Shown: positions 1 through 9,072 of the stretch, in pieces
How the letters are laid out: every line of letters begins with the position of its first letter
How positions within the stretch are numbered: position 1 is the first letter of the stretch
Source of the DNA: Paraburkholderia sp. DHOC27
GTDB lineage: Bacteria > Pseudomonadota > Gammaproteobacteria > Burkholderiales > Burkholderiaceae
Direction of reading: 5' to 3'
Length of the DNA: 64,000 bases
Assembly (NCBI RefSeq): GCF_003429005.1
Contig: NZ_QVQV01000003.1
Location: forward strand, 372,723-436,722
Notes under the pieces: generated by a model
What the model was told of the DNA's origin: nothing
Database searches by the model: none
The model's input: only the letters and a program-made list of their open reading frames with translations
Program-made: the position numbers and the translations under genes

Positions 1-1031
1 CCGACGCCACGCACGCCGCCGCCCAGCAAAAAGCGCGCTGGCGCGTGGCCGATATCGTTGCGTTGTACGAACTGCCGCTCAACGATCTGCTGTTCCGCGC
101 GCAGCAGGTGCATCGCGAGCACTTCGACGCCAACACCGTGCAACTGTCGACGCTGCTCTCCATCAAGACCGGCGGTTGCGAAGAGGACTGCGCGTATTGT
201 CCGCAGTCGGTGCATCACGATACGGGTTTGCAGGCGGACAAACTGATGCCGGTGGACGAGGTGCTGGCCGCCGCGCGCACCGCCAAGGGCAACGGTGCAA
301 CGCGCTTCTGCATGGGCGCGGCATGGCGCAATCCGAAGGACCGTCACCTGGAGCCCATCAAGGAAATGATTCGCGGCGTGAAGGCGTTGGGACTCGAAAC
401 CTGCGTAACGCTCGGCATGCTGGAGACGCATCAGGCGCAAGGTCTGCGTGAGGCGGGGCTGGACTACTACAACCATAACCTCGACACGTCCCCCGAGTTT
501 TACGGTCAGATCATCTCGACGCGCACGTATCAGGACCGCCTCGATACGCTGGAACGCGTGCGCGACGCAGGCATCAACGTGTGTTGCGGCGGCATCGTCG
601 GGCTGGGTGAATCGCGTCGTGAACGCGCGGGACTGATCGCGCAACTGGCGAACATGGAGCCGTATCCGGAATCGGTGCCGATCAATAATCTGGTGCAGGT
701 GGAAGGCACGCCGCTCAGCGGCACGGAAGCGCTGGACCCGTTCGAGTTCGTCCGCACGATCGCCATTGCGCGCATTACGATGCCGCGTGCGATGGTGCGT
801 CTGTCAGCCGGTCGCGAGCAGATGAACGAAGCATTGCAGGCCATGTGCTTCCTCGCGGGCGCGAATTCGATTTTCTATGGCGATCAGTTGCTCACCACCA
901 GCAACCCGCAAGCCGAAGCGGATCGCAAGCTGCTCGCACGTCTGGGCATGCGCGCGGAAACGGCGCAGCAGATGCCGCTCGCCAGGAGTGCCTGCGACCA
1001 GGCTTGCGACGCGCATGGCGCGGCGAGCTAA
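1..1031 (+). CDS. bioB: Biotin synthase BioB (5' end cut by window edge)
   Basis: Radical SAM enzyme that inserts sulfur into dethiobiotin, the last step of biotin synthesis. The frame is open from base 3, and the codons before the internal GTG at 45 read as normal BioB sequence, so the true start lies left of the window. The radical-SAM motif CxxxCxxC ([13 protein letters not shown]) is encoded near 168-206. The conserved blocks [11 protein letters not shown] and [12 protein letters not shown] follow, and SAGREQM near 795-820 belongs to the C-terminal barrel. The TAA stop is at 1029-1031. The other bio genes would be expected upstream, out of view. The family assignment is secure; only the N-terminus is missing. 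Confidence 0.97.
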   Translation, partial: DATHAAAQQKARWRVADIVALYELPLNDLLFRAQQVHREHFDANTVQLSTLLSIKTGGCEEDCAYCPQSVHHDTGLQADKLMPVDEVLAAARTAKGNGATRFCMGAAWRNPKDRHLEPIKEMIRGVKALGLETCVTLGMLETHQAQGLREAGLDYYNHNLDTSPEFYGQIISTRTYQDRLDTLERVRDAGINVCCGGIVGLGESRRERAGLIAQLANMEPYPESVPINNLVQVEGTPLSGTEALDPFEFVRTIAIARITMPRAMVRLSAGREQMNEALQAMCFLAGANSIFYGDQLLTTSNPQAEADRKLLARLGMRAETAQQMPLARSACDQACDAHGAAS

Positions 1032-1081
1032 CTACCAAGCGTTAAGCTCTAAACGCGTGGCGGCCCCGGCGTTAGCGGTCG

Positions 1082-1684
1082 TCACGCATGCGCCTGCGCC
1101 GCCAGTTCGAGCGTGTCTTCACGAAACCTGAGCGGCGCGGCGCAGTGCACCAGCGTATCGACGAAGTACTTGGCGCGCGGCCACGGGCCAAAGCCGGCCG
1201 CTGTGTTGATATGACCGGCATCGCCGAGATTGACGAAGGCACTGCCAAAACGCTGCGCGAGTTCGCGCGACTCCGCGAGCGGCATCCACGGATCGGTCTC
1301 ACTGCCGATCAGGATCGAGGGCACGCCGAGCCGCCGTGCTTCGAACGGCCCCGCGAACGAAAACTTCGCAGGACTCGCGGGCGCCACGAACAGAATACCC
1401 ACCACGTCCGCCACATACGACGCCTGTTGCAACGCATGCGCGGCAGCGAGGCAACCAAAACTGTGCGCCGCCAGCACGAATGGCCCGCGCTCACGCGCCA
1501 ATACATCGCGCACGGACTGCGCCCAGACGGCGAGGTTGGGGGCGTCCCAATCGGCCTGCTCGACGCGCACCGAGCGGGCGAATTGCCGCTCGAGCCAGCT
1601 TTGCCAATGCGCGCCTTCACTGCCGTGCAGGCCAGGCACCGTGACGAGCCGCGGCGGCCACGGCGTTTTGCTGCATGAGAGCAT
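1082..1684 (-). CDS. RBBP9/YdeN-type alpha/beta hydrolase
   Basis: A 200-residue serine hydrolase of the RBBP9/YdeN family; the substrate is unknown. The likely catalytic triad is Ser75 in AAHSFGC, Asp131 in GSETDPW and His158 in GDAGHIN, and the N-terminal VPGLHGSEGAHWQSWLE block is typical of the family. The chosen ATG at 1684 has an AGGAGA ribosome binding site 5 nt upstream. A longer reading frame to 1741 adds 19 residues that do not look like family sequence. The gene converges on bioB, with about 50 bp between the two stops. The family call is good; the cellular role cannot be told from context. Confidence 0.88.
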   Translation of the reverse strand: MLSCSKTPWPPRLVTVPGLHGSEGAHWQSWLERQFARSVRVEQADWDAPNLAVWAQSVRDVLARERGPFVLAAHSFGCLAAAHALQQASYVADVVGILFVAPASPAKFSFAGPFEARRLGVPSILIGSETDPWMPLAESRELAQRFGSAFVNLGDAGHINTAAGFGPWPRAKYFVDTLVHCAAPLRFREDTLELAAQAHA

Positions 1685-1946
1685 GATTCTCCTCACTACC
1701 CCGATCTGGAAACCTATTGTGGCGCTGGGTGCCAGGGGCACGAACCAACTTATTGTGCTTTGCTTATTGGCTCGCGCGTCGGCCGCGCCCGCTCCAACGC
1801 CCGCTCGCGCTCAGGACGGCGTCACGCCTTTGGCTCGAAGCGCGCAGTGATTCACCGCGTCCCGTTTCGTCCCGCCCAGGTCAGATCAAACGCGATCGGC
1901 GTCGAAAAAGTAGAATGAAGCCTACCCCCAAAACGGAGTCCGCCCC

Positions 1947-2393
1947 ATGTCGACCGCTTCGTCCGTCTCCTCACGCAGCCTGCAGCCCTTTCATCTGGCT
2001 TTCCCGGTCACGAGCCTCGCCAACGCGCGCGCCTTCTATGGCGATCTGCTCGGTTGCCCGGAAGGCCGTAGTTCACCGGAATGGGTCGACTTCGACTTCT
2101 TCGGCCATCAACTGGTCGCGCATCTCGCCCCGGACGAAACCGGCCGCGCCGGTGTGAATGCCGTGGATGGCGACGACGTCCCCGTGCGCCATTTCGGCGT
2201 CGTGCTCAGCATGGACGACTGGCACACCCTTGCCGACAAGTTGAAGGCCGCAGACACCGCTTTCATCATCGAGCCGCATATCCGCTTCAAAGGTGAAGTG
2301 GGCGAGCAAGCCACCATGTTCTTCCTCGACCCGTGCGGCAACGCGCTGGAGTTCAAGGCCTTCGCGGACATCGGCCGCCTGTTCGCCAAATGA
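1947..2393 (+). CDS. VOC-superfamily (glyoxalase/dioxygenase-like) protein
   Basis: A 148-residue single-module vicinal-oxygen-chelate protein. The two beta-alpha-beta-beta-beta halves are visible: [22 protein letters not shown] at the start and [15 protein letters not shown] in the middle. Candidate metal ligands are His16, His82 and Glu135 (NALEFKAF). The C-terminal [13 protein letters not shown] block is the usual VOC signature. The start ATG has ACGGAG upstream. The stop lies 17 nt before the ATG of the ghrA-like gene, so the two are probably cotranscribed. Members range from glyoxalases to extradiol dioxygenases and resistance proteins, so the reaction is not predicted. Confidence 0.88.
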   Translation: MSTASSVSSRSLQPFHLAFPVTSLANARAFYGDLLGCPEGRSSPEWVDFDFFGHQLVAHLAPDETGRAGVNAVDGDDVPVRHFGVVLSMDDWHTLADKLKAADTAFIIEPHIRFKGEVGEQATMFFLDPCGNALEFKAFADIGRLFAK

Positions 2394-2409
2394 CCCGACG
2401 CGTTCCCGC

Positions 2410-3351
2410 ATGAAAGTCATTTTCTACACGCCGCCGAAAGAGGCCGCCGACTGGCTGCGTGATTTCGCTCACGCAATGCCCGAGGCCGAACTACGCGAGT
2501 GGCAACCGGGTGATGATGCGCCGGCGGATTTCGCCGTCGTATGGCGGCCGCCGCGCGAGATGTTCACGCCGCGCGCAGGGTTGCGTGCGGTGTTCAACCT
2601 GGGCGCGGGCGTGGACGCGATTCTTGCGTTGGAACGCGAGCATCCCGGCACGCTGCCGCGTGATGCGCAACTCATTCGCATCGAAGATGGCGGTATGGCG
2701 CCGCAGATGGCCGAATACGTGGGGCACGCGGTACTGCGCTACCTGCGCCGCTTCGACGAGTACGACATCCTGCAGGCGGAACGCCGCTGGAAAGTGCTCG
2801 AACCGCATCCACGCGAAACGTTCACGGTCGGCATACTCGGCATGGGCGTGCTCGGCTCGCATGTGGCTCGTGCGCTCGCGCCGTTCGGCATGCCCGTGCG
2901 TGGTTATAGCCGCAGTCCGCGAGACATCGAAGGCGTCAAAACCTATGCAGGCGAAGCGCAATTCGACGCGTTCCTCAGCGGCGTGAAGGTGCTGGTGAAT
3001 CTGCTGCCGCATACGCCGGACACGCACGATGTGCTCGACGCGCGCGTGTTTTCAAAGCTGGCACACGGCGCGTATCTGATCAACGTCGCGCGTGGGGCGC
3101 ATCTGGTTGAACAGGATTTACTCGACGCGCTCGCCAGCGGTCAGATCGCGGCGGCGACGCTCGACGTGTTCCGTGAAGAGCCGTTGTCTGCCAATCATCC
3201 GTTCTGGCGGCAACCGCGTATTACGATCACGCCGCACAGTTCGGCGCTGACATTGCGCGCGGAGAGCGTTGCGCAGGTTGCTGCGAAGATCGCGGCGCTG
3301 GCGCGTGGCGAATCGGTGACGGGCGTGGTGGATCTGGCGCGGGGTTATTGA
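2410..3351 (+). CDS. ghrA: Glyoxylate/hydroxypyruvate reductase A-like D-2-hydroxyacid dehydrogenase
   Basis: A 313-residue NAD(P)-dependent reductase that would turn glyoxylate into glycolate and hydroxypyruvate into glycerate. The Rossmann motif GILGMGVLGSH spans residues 141-151. Catalytic residues fit the D-2-hydroxyacid dehydrogenase family: Arg228 (NVARGAHL), Glu257 (DVFREEPL) and His276 (TPHSSAL). Length matches GhrA of enterics, about 312 residues. An in-frame ATG at 2293 lies inside the VOC gene and is rejected; the ATG at 2410 begins the usual MKVIFY N-terminus. The symbol is by family resemblance; substrate preference is untested. Confidence 0.9.
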   Translation: MKVIFYTPPKEAADWLRDFAHAMPEAELREWQPGDDAPADFAVVWRPPREMFTPRAGLRAVFNLGAGVDAILALEREHPGTLPRDAQLIRIEDGGMAPQMAEYVGHAVLRYLRRFDEYDILQAERRWKVLEPHPRETFTVGILGMGVLGSHVARALAPFGMPVRGYSRSPRDIEGVKTYAGEAQFDAFLSGVKVLVNLLPHTPDTHDVLDARVFSKLAHGAYLINVARGAHLVEQDLLDALASGQIAAATLDVFREEPLSANHPFWRQPRITITPHSSALTLRAESVAQVAAKIAALARGESVTGVVDLARGY

Positions 3352-3467
3352 ATTCACAGGCGACGCTGCTTTGCTGTGTCGACATCCTGCGTCGATGAAC
3401 ATAGATGAACGTATATGAACCAGAAAGCGTGCGTAACGCGCGAACGCTGGAAGAAAGGAGACATATC

Positions 3468-4394
3468 ATGGGCTTGCCTCAAGCCGTCAAGATCGTTGAA
3501 GTCGGTCCGCGCGACGGTCTGCAAAACGAGAAGGATTTTGTGCCCACCGCGGTGAAGATCGAATTGATCAACCGGCTGTCGGCAGCGGGATTTCGCAATA
3601 TCGAATCGGCTTCGTTCGTGTCGCCGAAATGGGTGCCGCAAATGGCCGACGGCGCCGACGTCATGGCCGGCATCGAGCGCCGCCCCGGCACGCTCTACTC
3701 GGTATTGACGCCCAATCTGCGCGGCTTCGAAGGCGCACTGGCGGCGCGTGCCGACGAGATCGTGATCTTCGGCGCGGCCAGCGAAGCGTTCTCGCAACGG
3801 AACATCAACTGCAGCATCGCGGAGAGCATTGCGCGCTTCGAGCCGGTTGCTCAAGCGGCCAAGCAGCATGGCGTGCGGATTCGCGGCAGCGTCTCATGTG
3901 CGCTCGGTTGTCCTTATCAAGGCGAGGTGCCGGTCGAATCCGTGGTGGATGTGGTCGAGCGCTTCGCTGCGCTCGGCTGCGACGAGATCGACATCGCCGA
4001 TACGATCGGCGTGGGCACGCCCAACCGGACACGCGCAGTCTTCGACGCCGTCGCGCAGGTGTTTCCGCGCGAGCGCCTGTCCGGGCACTTTCACGACACT
4101 TATGGCCAGGCACTGGCGAACATCCACGCCGCGCTGCTCGAGGGCATCGAGATTTTTCACGCGTCGGTGGCGGGGCTCGGCGGCTGCCCGTACGCCAAAG
4201 GCGCAACGGGCAATGTCGCGACCGAAGACGTGCTGTATCTGATGAACGGCCTCGGCATCGAGACGGGCATCGATCTATCGCAAGTGGTCGCGATTGGCGA
4301 TTTCATCTCGACGGCGGTCGGCAAGCCTAACGTCTCGCGGGCCGGAAAAGCGCTGCTGGCCAAAGCGCGCAGTGAGCAAACGTCGTGTGTCTGA
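3468..4394 (+). CDS. Hydroxymethylglutaryl-CoA lyase
   Basis: Cleaves 3-hydroxy-3-methylglutaryl-CoA to acetyl-CoA and acetoacetate, the last step of leucine breakdown. The 308-residue TIM-barrel protein has VGPRDGLQNE at the N-terminus (catalytic Arg and metal-binding Asp), HFHDTYGQA in the second half and the cysteine signature GLGGCPYAKGATGN. The ATG at 3468 follows a strong AAAGGAG site; an upstream in-frame ATG at 3405 lacks one. The usual liu partner genes (acyl-CoA dehydrogenase, MCC subunits) are not nearby. This is a compact, standard member of the bacterial family. Confidence 0.95.
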   Translation: MGLPQAVKIVEVGPRDGLQNEKDFVPTAVKIELINRLSAAGFRNIESASFVSPKWVPQMADGADVMAGIERRPGTLYSVLTPNLRGFEGALAARADEIVIFGAASEAFSQRNINCSIAESIARFEPVAQAAKQHGVRIRGSVSCALGCPYQGEVPVESVVDVVERFAALGCDEIDIADTIGVGTPNRTRAVFDAVAQVFPRERLSGHFHDTYGQALANIHAALLEGIEIFHASVAGLGGCPYAKGATGNVATEDVLYLMNGLGIETGIDLSQVVAIGDFISTAVGKPNVSRAGKALLAKARSEQTSCV

Positions 4395-4448
4395 TGCGGC
4401 CGTGACGCGCCGGCCCACCCCTACTCTTTCGTAACGGGAATTTGCTTC

Positions 4449-4970
4449 ATGACGGACAACACCCTTCCACACGTCGACGATCTTGCCGCCCTGCCCGATG
4501 CCGCGCGGCGTGTCGCGCTGCTGCTGCGCGAGCGCGGCCATGCCGGCCGTATCGTGATGCTGCCGGAGACTGGCAAGACCTCGACCGAAGCCGCCGCCGG
4601 CCTCGGCTGTGAAGTCGCGCAGATTGCCAAGTCGATTCTGTTTCGCCGTCGCGAGGACGACGCGCCGGTGCTGGTCGTAGCGAGCGGCGCGAATCGCGTG
4701 GATGAAAAGAAAGTGGCGGCGCAGGTGGGCGAGATTGCGCGTGCCGATGCGAAGTTTGTCCGCGAGAAAACCGGCTATGCCATTGGCGGCGTCTGTCCGA
4801 TCGGTCACGCGACGGAACCCGTGACGCTGATCGACGCCGATTTGCTGACGCTCGACAGTCTGTGGGCCGCCGCCGGCCATCCCCATGCGGTGTTCAACCT
4901 GTCGCCGCAGGAACTGGTGACGCTGACCGGCGCGCCCGTTGCTGATGTCGCGCTGCGAGAGCCGGCATGA
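4449..4970 (+). CDS. YbaK/EbsC-type aminoacyl-tRNA deacylase
   Basis: A 173-residue YbaK/ProX superfamily protein. Such enzymes remove misattached amino acids from tRNA (Cys or Ala from tRNA-Pro, for example). Visible family marks are TSTEAAAGLGCEVAQIAKSI, the lysine in VASGANRVDEKKVA, and GYAIGGVCPIGH near residue 110, which is the substrate-pocket loop. It is first of four genes whose ends overlap by 4 nt, implying cotranscription and coupled translation. Which tRNA it edits cannot be read from the sequence. Confidence 0.92.
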   Translation: MTDNTLPHVDDLAALPDAARRVALLLRERGHAGRIVMLPETGKTSTEAAAGLGCEVAQIAKSILFRRREDDAPVLVVASGANRVDEKKVAAQVGEIARADAKFVREKTGYAIGGVCPIGHATEPVTLIDADLLTLDSLWAAAGHPHAVFNLSPQELVTLTGAPVADVALREPA

Positions 4971-5197
4971 CCACGGGTGTCGCGCCAACCCCGGACATCA
5001 TCGCGCCCGTGCCGTCGCCATGCATCGACGTGTGCCGTATGGACGCCGCCACGGGCTGGTGCGAAGGGTGTCTGCGCAGCATTGACGAAATCCGCGACTG
5101 GTCATCTTATGACGACGCCGTCAAACGCTCGGTATGGGACAGCCTCGAGAGCCGTCACGCGCAATGGCTCATGGCCCGTAAGCAGGCTTCGGCATGA
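4967..5197 (+). CDS. DUF1289 family small cysteine protein
   Basis: A 76-residue protein of the DUF1289 (YdhL-like) family, of unknown function. It has the family's four cysteines: PSPCIDVC (Cys19, Cys23) and GWCEGC (Cys32, Cys35). Their spacing suggests a small metal or Fe-S binding knuckle, which is inference. The C-terminal SIDEIRDW..W block is also characteristic. The start ATG overlaps the TGA of the YbaK gene, and its own stop overlaps the start of the MaoC gene in the same ATGA manner. Confidence 0.9.
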   Translation: MTTGVAPTPDIIAPVPSPCIDVCRMDAATGWCEGCLRSIDEIRDWSSYDDAVKRSVWDSLESRHAQWLMARKQASA

Positions 5198-5649
5198 AGG
5201 CGCCGCCGCGTGTCGTGACGCCAGGCGAAGTCGTCAGCGAAACGTTGCCGCTGTCACCCGACTCGGTCAAGTCGTTCGCGACGCTCGTCAATGATCTGAA
5301 CCCGCTGCATCACGATGAGGCTTACGCAGCGCAAAGCCGCTTCGGTGGACTGATTGCGTCTGGCACACAGCCGTCAGCGTATTTCATGGCCATGCTGGCC
5401 ACGCATTTCTCGCGTTTCGCACAACCGTTGGGGCTCGAGTTCAACATCCAGTTGAAGAAGGCAGTCCTTGCGCACGACACGTTGACGATGACATGGCGCG
5501 TGCGCGACGCATGGTGGAAGCCGAGTTTGAACGGCGACTTGACCCAGCTCGACGGTCACGTTGTGAACCAGCGCGGTGACACCATGCTGCTCGGCACGGC
5601 AACCATCCTCGTCATGCCCAAACCCGGCGAGGAGCAAGTGCGCCCATGA
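5194..5649 (+). CDS. MaoC-like hotdog dehydratase
   Basis: A 151-residue single hotdog-fold protein related to MaoC/R-specific enoyl-CoA hydratases. The hydratase motif is recognisable in NDLNPLHHDEAYAAQSRFGG followed by LIASGTQPSAYF near residues 30-65; the Asp and His there are the usual catalytic pair. It would act on a CoA-thioester double bond, but the substrate is unknown. It sits third in the overlapping four-gene block, between DUF1289 and a metallo-beta-lactamase-fold hydrolase, with 4-nt overlaps on both sides. Confidence 0.87.
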   Translation: MKAPPRVVTPGEVVSETLPLSPDSVKSFATLVNDLNPLHHDEAYAAQSRFGGLIASGTQPSAYFMAMLATHFSRFAQPLGLEFNIQLKKAVLAHDTLTMTWRVRDAWWKPSLNGDLTQLDGHVVNQRGDTMLLGTATILVMPKPGEEQVRP

Positions 5650-6566
5650 GCTTGCCCCCTTCCATCCAGGTGTTAGAACGCGGCTGGCTGTCGTCGAACA
5701 ATGTGCTGTTGATGGACGACGCATGCGCCGCCCTGATCGACACCGGCTACGTGAGCCACGCGCCGCAAACGCTCGCTCTGGTGCAAAGCGCGCTGGCTGG
5801 GCGACCACTCGATCTGATCGTCAACACGCATCTGCACTCGGACCATTGCGGCGGCAACGCGCTGTTGCAGTCCGCGTGGCCGCAATGCCGTACTGCGATT
5901 CCGCAGGCCGAATCAGAGGCCGTAGCGACGTGGGACCTGACGCGTCTCACTTACCGCGCCACCGGCCAGCGCTGCGCGCCCTTCACCTTCACCGAAACGA
6001 TCGCACCCGGTGCCTCGCTCACATTGGGCAATCTGGACTGGCAGGTGCTCGGCGCACCCGGCCACGATCCGCATTCGCTGATGCTCTACTGCGCGAGCGA
6101 ACGTGTGTTGATCAGTGCGGACGCGTTATGGGAAAACGGCTTCGGGGTGATCTTCCCGGAACTCGAAGGCGAGAGCGGCTTTGCGGAACAGCAGGCCGTG
6201 CTTGAACTGATTGCTGGCCTCGACGTGCGGACGGTGATTCCCGGTCACGGTGCGCCGTTCACGGACGTCGCGCCGGCGCTGGAGCGGGCTTTTTCACGCA
6301 TCGCGTGGCTGCGTGCCGATCCCGCTCGCAATGCAAAGAACGCGCTGAAGGTGCTGATCGTGTTCAAGCTGCTGGAGGTGCGCGAAATGAGCTTCGATAC
6401 GCTGCTGCAGATGCTCGATGACGCCACCGTGATGCGTGCGGCTGCCGCGATGCTCAAGCCACGCGATGCGTGGCCCGCGCTGCTGCACGGGTTGGTCGAG
6501 GAACTGGCGGTCAGCGGCGGACCGCTGGCAGTGGATGGTGCGCGCATCGTCGCACGCGGTCGCTGA
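5646..6566 (+). CDS. Metallo-beta-lactamase-fold hydrolase
   Basis: A 306-residue MBL-fold protein. The zinc motif HxHxDH is at residues 62-67 (THLHSDHCGG); further ligands are expected at GAPGHDPH, the Asp of LISADALWE and His of VIPGHGAP. The C-terminal 90 residues are a helical extension typical of the RNase Z/glyoxalase II-like group. It is last in the overlapping operon with YbaK, DUF1289 and MaoC proteins. An esterase or thioesterase role acting with the MaoC hydratase is possible, but the sequence gives only the fold and metal site. Confidence 0.87.
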   Translation: MSLPPSIQVLERGWLSSNNVLLMDDACAALIDTGYVSHAPQTLALVQSALAGRPLDLIVNTHLHSDHCGGNALLQSAWPQCRTAIPQAESEAVATWDLTRLTYRATGQRCAPFTFTETIAPGASLTLGNLDWQVLGAPGHDPHSLMLYCASERVLISADALWENGFGVIFPELEGESGFAEQQAVLELIAGLDVRTVIPGHGAPFTDVAPALERAFSRIAWLRADPARNAKNALKVLIVFKLLEVREMSFDTLLQMLDDATVMRAAAAMLKPRDAWPALLHGLVEELAVSGGPLAVDGARIVARGR

Positions 6567-6795
6567 GAATGCTCGCGCGTCAGCGATAACCGCTAACGAC
6601 GCGCGCCACAAAAAAGAAAGCCGCTCGCAAAAATGGCGAACGGCGCAATTCGGTCGACGTGATCAGCGTCAGAGGAAATCATACCCGTGTGATTTTTTTG
6701 GCCGCATCAGTGATTTCCCTACAAAATCTTGACACTACCTTGTAGCCTGCCTACGACGACGCGCAGCGCCGACAGCCTCGAACCCTCCAACCGCC

Positions 6796-7686
6796 CTACT
6801 GCTCGACCGCCTCGAAGAACGACAGCATCTCCGCGAGCAGTTCATCCGGCGCCTCTTCGGGAATGTAGTGTCCGCACGGCAGCGCGCGGCCGCTCACGTC
6901 ACGCGCCACGTGCCGCCATTCGGCGAGCGCGTCGAAGCATTGTTCGATGACGCCTTCCGCGCCCCACAGCACGCGCAGCGGGCAGCCAATCTTGCGGCCG
7001 CATTCGATATCCGCGCGGTCATGGTCCAGATCAATGGTCGCCGAAGCACGGTAGTCCTCGCAGATCGCGTGCACGGTGCCCGGTTGACGCAACGCGTGAC
7101 GGTACGCCTCCAGCGCTTCGGGCGTGAAAGGCGCGAGCCCCGCGTGACGGCTGCCCATCACGCGGTCGACGTACACATCCGGGTTCGCGCCAATCAGCGT
7201 TTCCGGCAGCGGCTCCGGCTGGATCAGGAAGAACCAGTGGAAGTAGGACGTGGCGAAGGTGCGATCGGTGGCTTCGTACATGGCGAGCGTGGGCGCGATG
7301 TCGAGCAGCATCAGACGCTCGACGGCATCCGGATGGTCGAGCGCCATACGGTGCGCGACCCGCGCGCCGCGATCGTGCGCGCAGACCAGGAATCGTTCGA
7401 AGCCGAAATGGCGCATCACCGCAACCTGATCGGCCGCCATCGCGCGCTTCGAGTAGGCGGCGTGCGTGGCGTCGCTGGCAGGTTTGCCCGACGCGCCGTA
7501 GCCTCGCAGATCCGTGGCGATCACGGTGAAATGTTCAGCGAGCTGCGCGGCACAGCGATGCCAGATCAGATGCGTCTGCGGATGGCCGTGCAGCAGCAAC
7601 AGAGGCGGCCCTGCGCCGCCCTTGACGCCGAAGATATCGACGTCACCCACGGCGACGCGAAACGGCGTGAAATCCTCGTAGGGCAT
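6796..7686 (-). CDS. Haloacetate (fluoroacetate) dehalogenase-like alpha/beta hydrolase
   Basis: A 296-residue alpha/beta hydrolase. It closely resembles fluoroacetate dehalogenases: nucleophile Asp105 in AHDRGAR, carboxylate-binding arginines 106 and 109, and a His150-Trp151 pair (YFHWFF) matching the halide pocket. HGHPQTHLIW forms the oxyanion region, and the GHYIPEE histidine near residue 270 completes the triad. An aspartate nucleophile instead of serine separates it from ordinary esterases. The start at 7686 gives the usual MPYEDF; the frame runs on to 7809 without family sequence. It is divergent from the nitronate monooxygenase gene. An epoxide-hydrolase activity is the main alternative. 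Confidence 0.85.
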   Translation of the reverse strand: MPYEDFTPFRVAVGDVDIFGVKGGAGPPLLLLHGHPQTHLIWHRCAAQLAEHFTVIATDLRGYGASGKPASDATHAAYSKRAMAADQVAVMRHFGFERFLVCAHDRGARVAHRMALDHPDAVERLMLLDIAPTLAMYEATDRTFATSYFHWFFLIQPEPLPETLIGANPDVYVDRVMGSRHAGLAPFTPEALEAYRHALRQPGTVHAICEDYRASATIDLDHDRADIECGRKIGCPLRVLWGAEGVIEQCFDALAEWRHVARDVSGRALPCGHYIPEEAPDELLAEMLSFFEAVEQ

Positions 7687-7826
7687 GGCGATGTCTCTCT
7701 TGTCGTTGTACTCAAGGGCATTGTAGGAGCGCTTCGTGGCACTGCGGGGTGGGCTGGGCCACGTAAGCGTCGAACCTGAATACTCCTTCCAACTGCATGC
7801 GGACCGCACAACGCCGTGCTTTGGCC

Positions 7827-7845
7827 TATAATCGAACGATCGTTC
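7827..7845 (+). promoter_or_regulatory. TATAAT box next to a perfect palindrome, TetR-type operator candidate
   Basis: A consensus -10 hexamer TATAAT (7827-7832) is followed after one base by the perfect 12-bp palindrome GAACGATCGTTC (7834-7845). It lies in the interval between the divergent dehalogenase-like and nitronate monooxygenase genes. A palindrome over the expected transcription start is a typical repressor site, and GAACG/CGTTC half sites are common for TetR-family regulators. No TetR gene is in the window. No good -35 box was found for this -10. Confidence 0.5.
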
Positions 7846-8020
7846 TTAAATTTTTGCCGCTTGCATCGGCTACGCGGACGGGGCACCGAAGGAACCTACT
7901 AAAGCGCCCCGCCAAGCGGTGCGCAGCCGCACGTGCCCCGTCTTGCATGCGGTAGCCCAACTACACTCATAAATGCCGGTCGTCTGCCACGTACCGGCCA
8001 GCTATCAGGAGACTCGCATC

Positions 8021-8980
8021 ATGGCTTTGCCCGCCGTCCTGCAGCACCTCGCGCTGCCTGTTGTCGCCTCGCCCATGTTCATCGTCAGTTACCCCGAGCT
8101 GGTGCTGGCCCAGTGCAAGGCCGGCATCGTGGGATCGTTCCCCGCGCTCAACGCGCGGCCGGCCGAACTGCTCGACGAATGGCTCACGCAGATTCAGGCG
8201 TCGCTCGCCGAGCACAAGGCAGCGAACCCGGATGCCGTGGTGGGGCCGATCGCCGTCAACCAGATCGTCCATCAGTCGAACACACGGCTCGAACACGACG
8301 TACGTGTGTGCGTCGAGCACAAGGTGCCCATCTTCATCACCAGCCTGCGGGCGCCGGCGCGAGAGATCATTGACGCAGTGCATAGCTACGGCGGCATCGT
8401 GCTGCATGACGTGATCAATATCCGTCACGCGCAGAAGGCGCTCGAGGCGGGCGTCGACGGCCTGATCCTGGTCGCGGCGGGCGCGGGTGGCCACGCCGGC
8501 ACGACCTCGCCGTTCGCGCTGGTGGGCGAAGTGCGGCGTATTTTCGACGGCCCGATCGTGCTGTCAGGCTCGATCGCCAATGGCGGCTCGATTCTCGCCG
8601 CGCAGGCAATGGGCGCCGACCTCGCGTACATGGGCACGCGCTTCATCGCCACCCAGGAAGCTCACGCGGTGGATAGCTACAAGCACGCCATCGTCAGCGC
8701 GAGCGCGTCGGACATCATCTACACCAACCTCTTCACCGGGGTACACGGCAATTACATTCGCGAGAGCATCGTCAACGCGGGGCTCGATCCGGAGGCGCTG
8801 CCGCAATCCGACAAGACTGCGATGAATTTCGGCAGCGACAAGGCCAAAGCCTGGAAGGACATCTGGGGCGCGGGCCAGGGCGTGGGTTTGATGGACGATG
8901 TGCCGAGCGTGGCGGAACTGGTGGGACGGTTGGCGAAGGAGTATGAGGAGGCGAAGACGCGGCTGGGAGTGGGTCGCTGA
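8021..8980 (+). CDS. Nitronate monooxygenase (2-nitropropane dioxygenase family)
   Basis: A 319-residue FMN-dependent TIM-barrel enzyme that oxidises alkyl nitronates such as propionate-3-nitronate. Family marks are VVASPMFIVSYPEL at the N-terminus, the loop AAGAGGHAGTTSPFAL with the catalytic-type His, and the phosphate-binding SGSIANGGSILAAQAMGADLAYMGTRF. The ATG at 8021 follows CAGGAGA; the frame begins at 7973 but without a ribosome binding site. The preceding 180 bp hold the palindromic operator candidate shared with the divergent hydrolase. It converges on the LysR gene. Confidence 0.92.
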   Translation: MALPAVLQHLALPVVASPMFIVSYPELVLAQCKAGIVGSFPALNARPAELLDEWLTQIQASLAEHKAANPDAVVGPIAVNQIVHQSNTRLEHDVRVCVEHKVPIFITSLRAPAREIIDAVHSYGGIVLHDVINIRHAQKALEAGVDGLILVAAGAGGHAGTTSPFALVGEVRRIFDGPIVLSGSIANGGSILAAQAMGADLAYMGTRFIATQEAHAVDSYKHAIVSASASDIIYTNLFTGVHGNYIRESIVNAGLDPEALPQSDKTAMNFGSDKAKAWKDIWGAGQGVGLMDDVPSVAELVGRLAKEYEEAKTRLGVGR

Positions 8981-9072
8981 CTGGCTGAGGCGCGAGTGCT
9001 TGAGGCGCTGAAGCGGCGTAGCCTCCGACCGGCGCTGAAGCGCCAGCGCGGTGACTCGCTGCAGGCCGTCTC

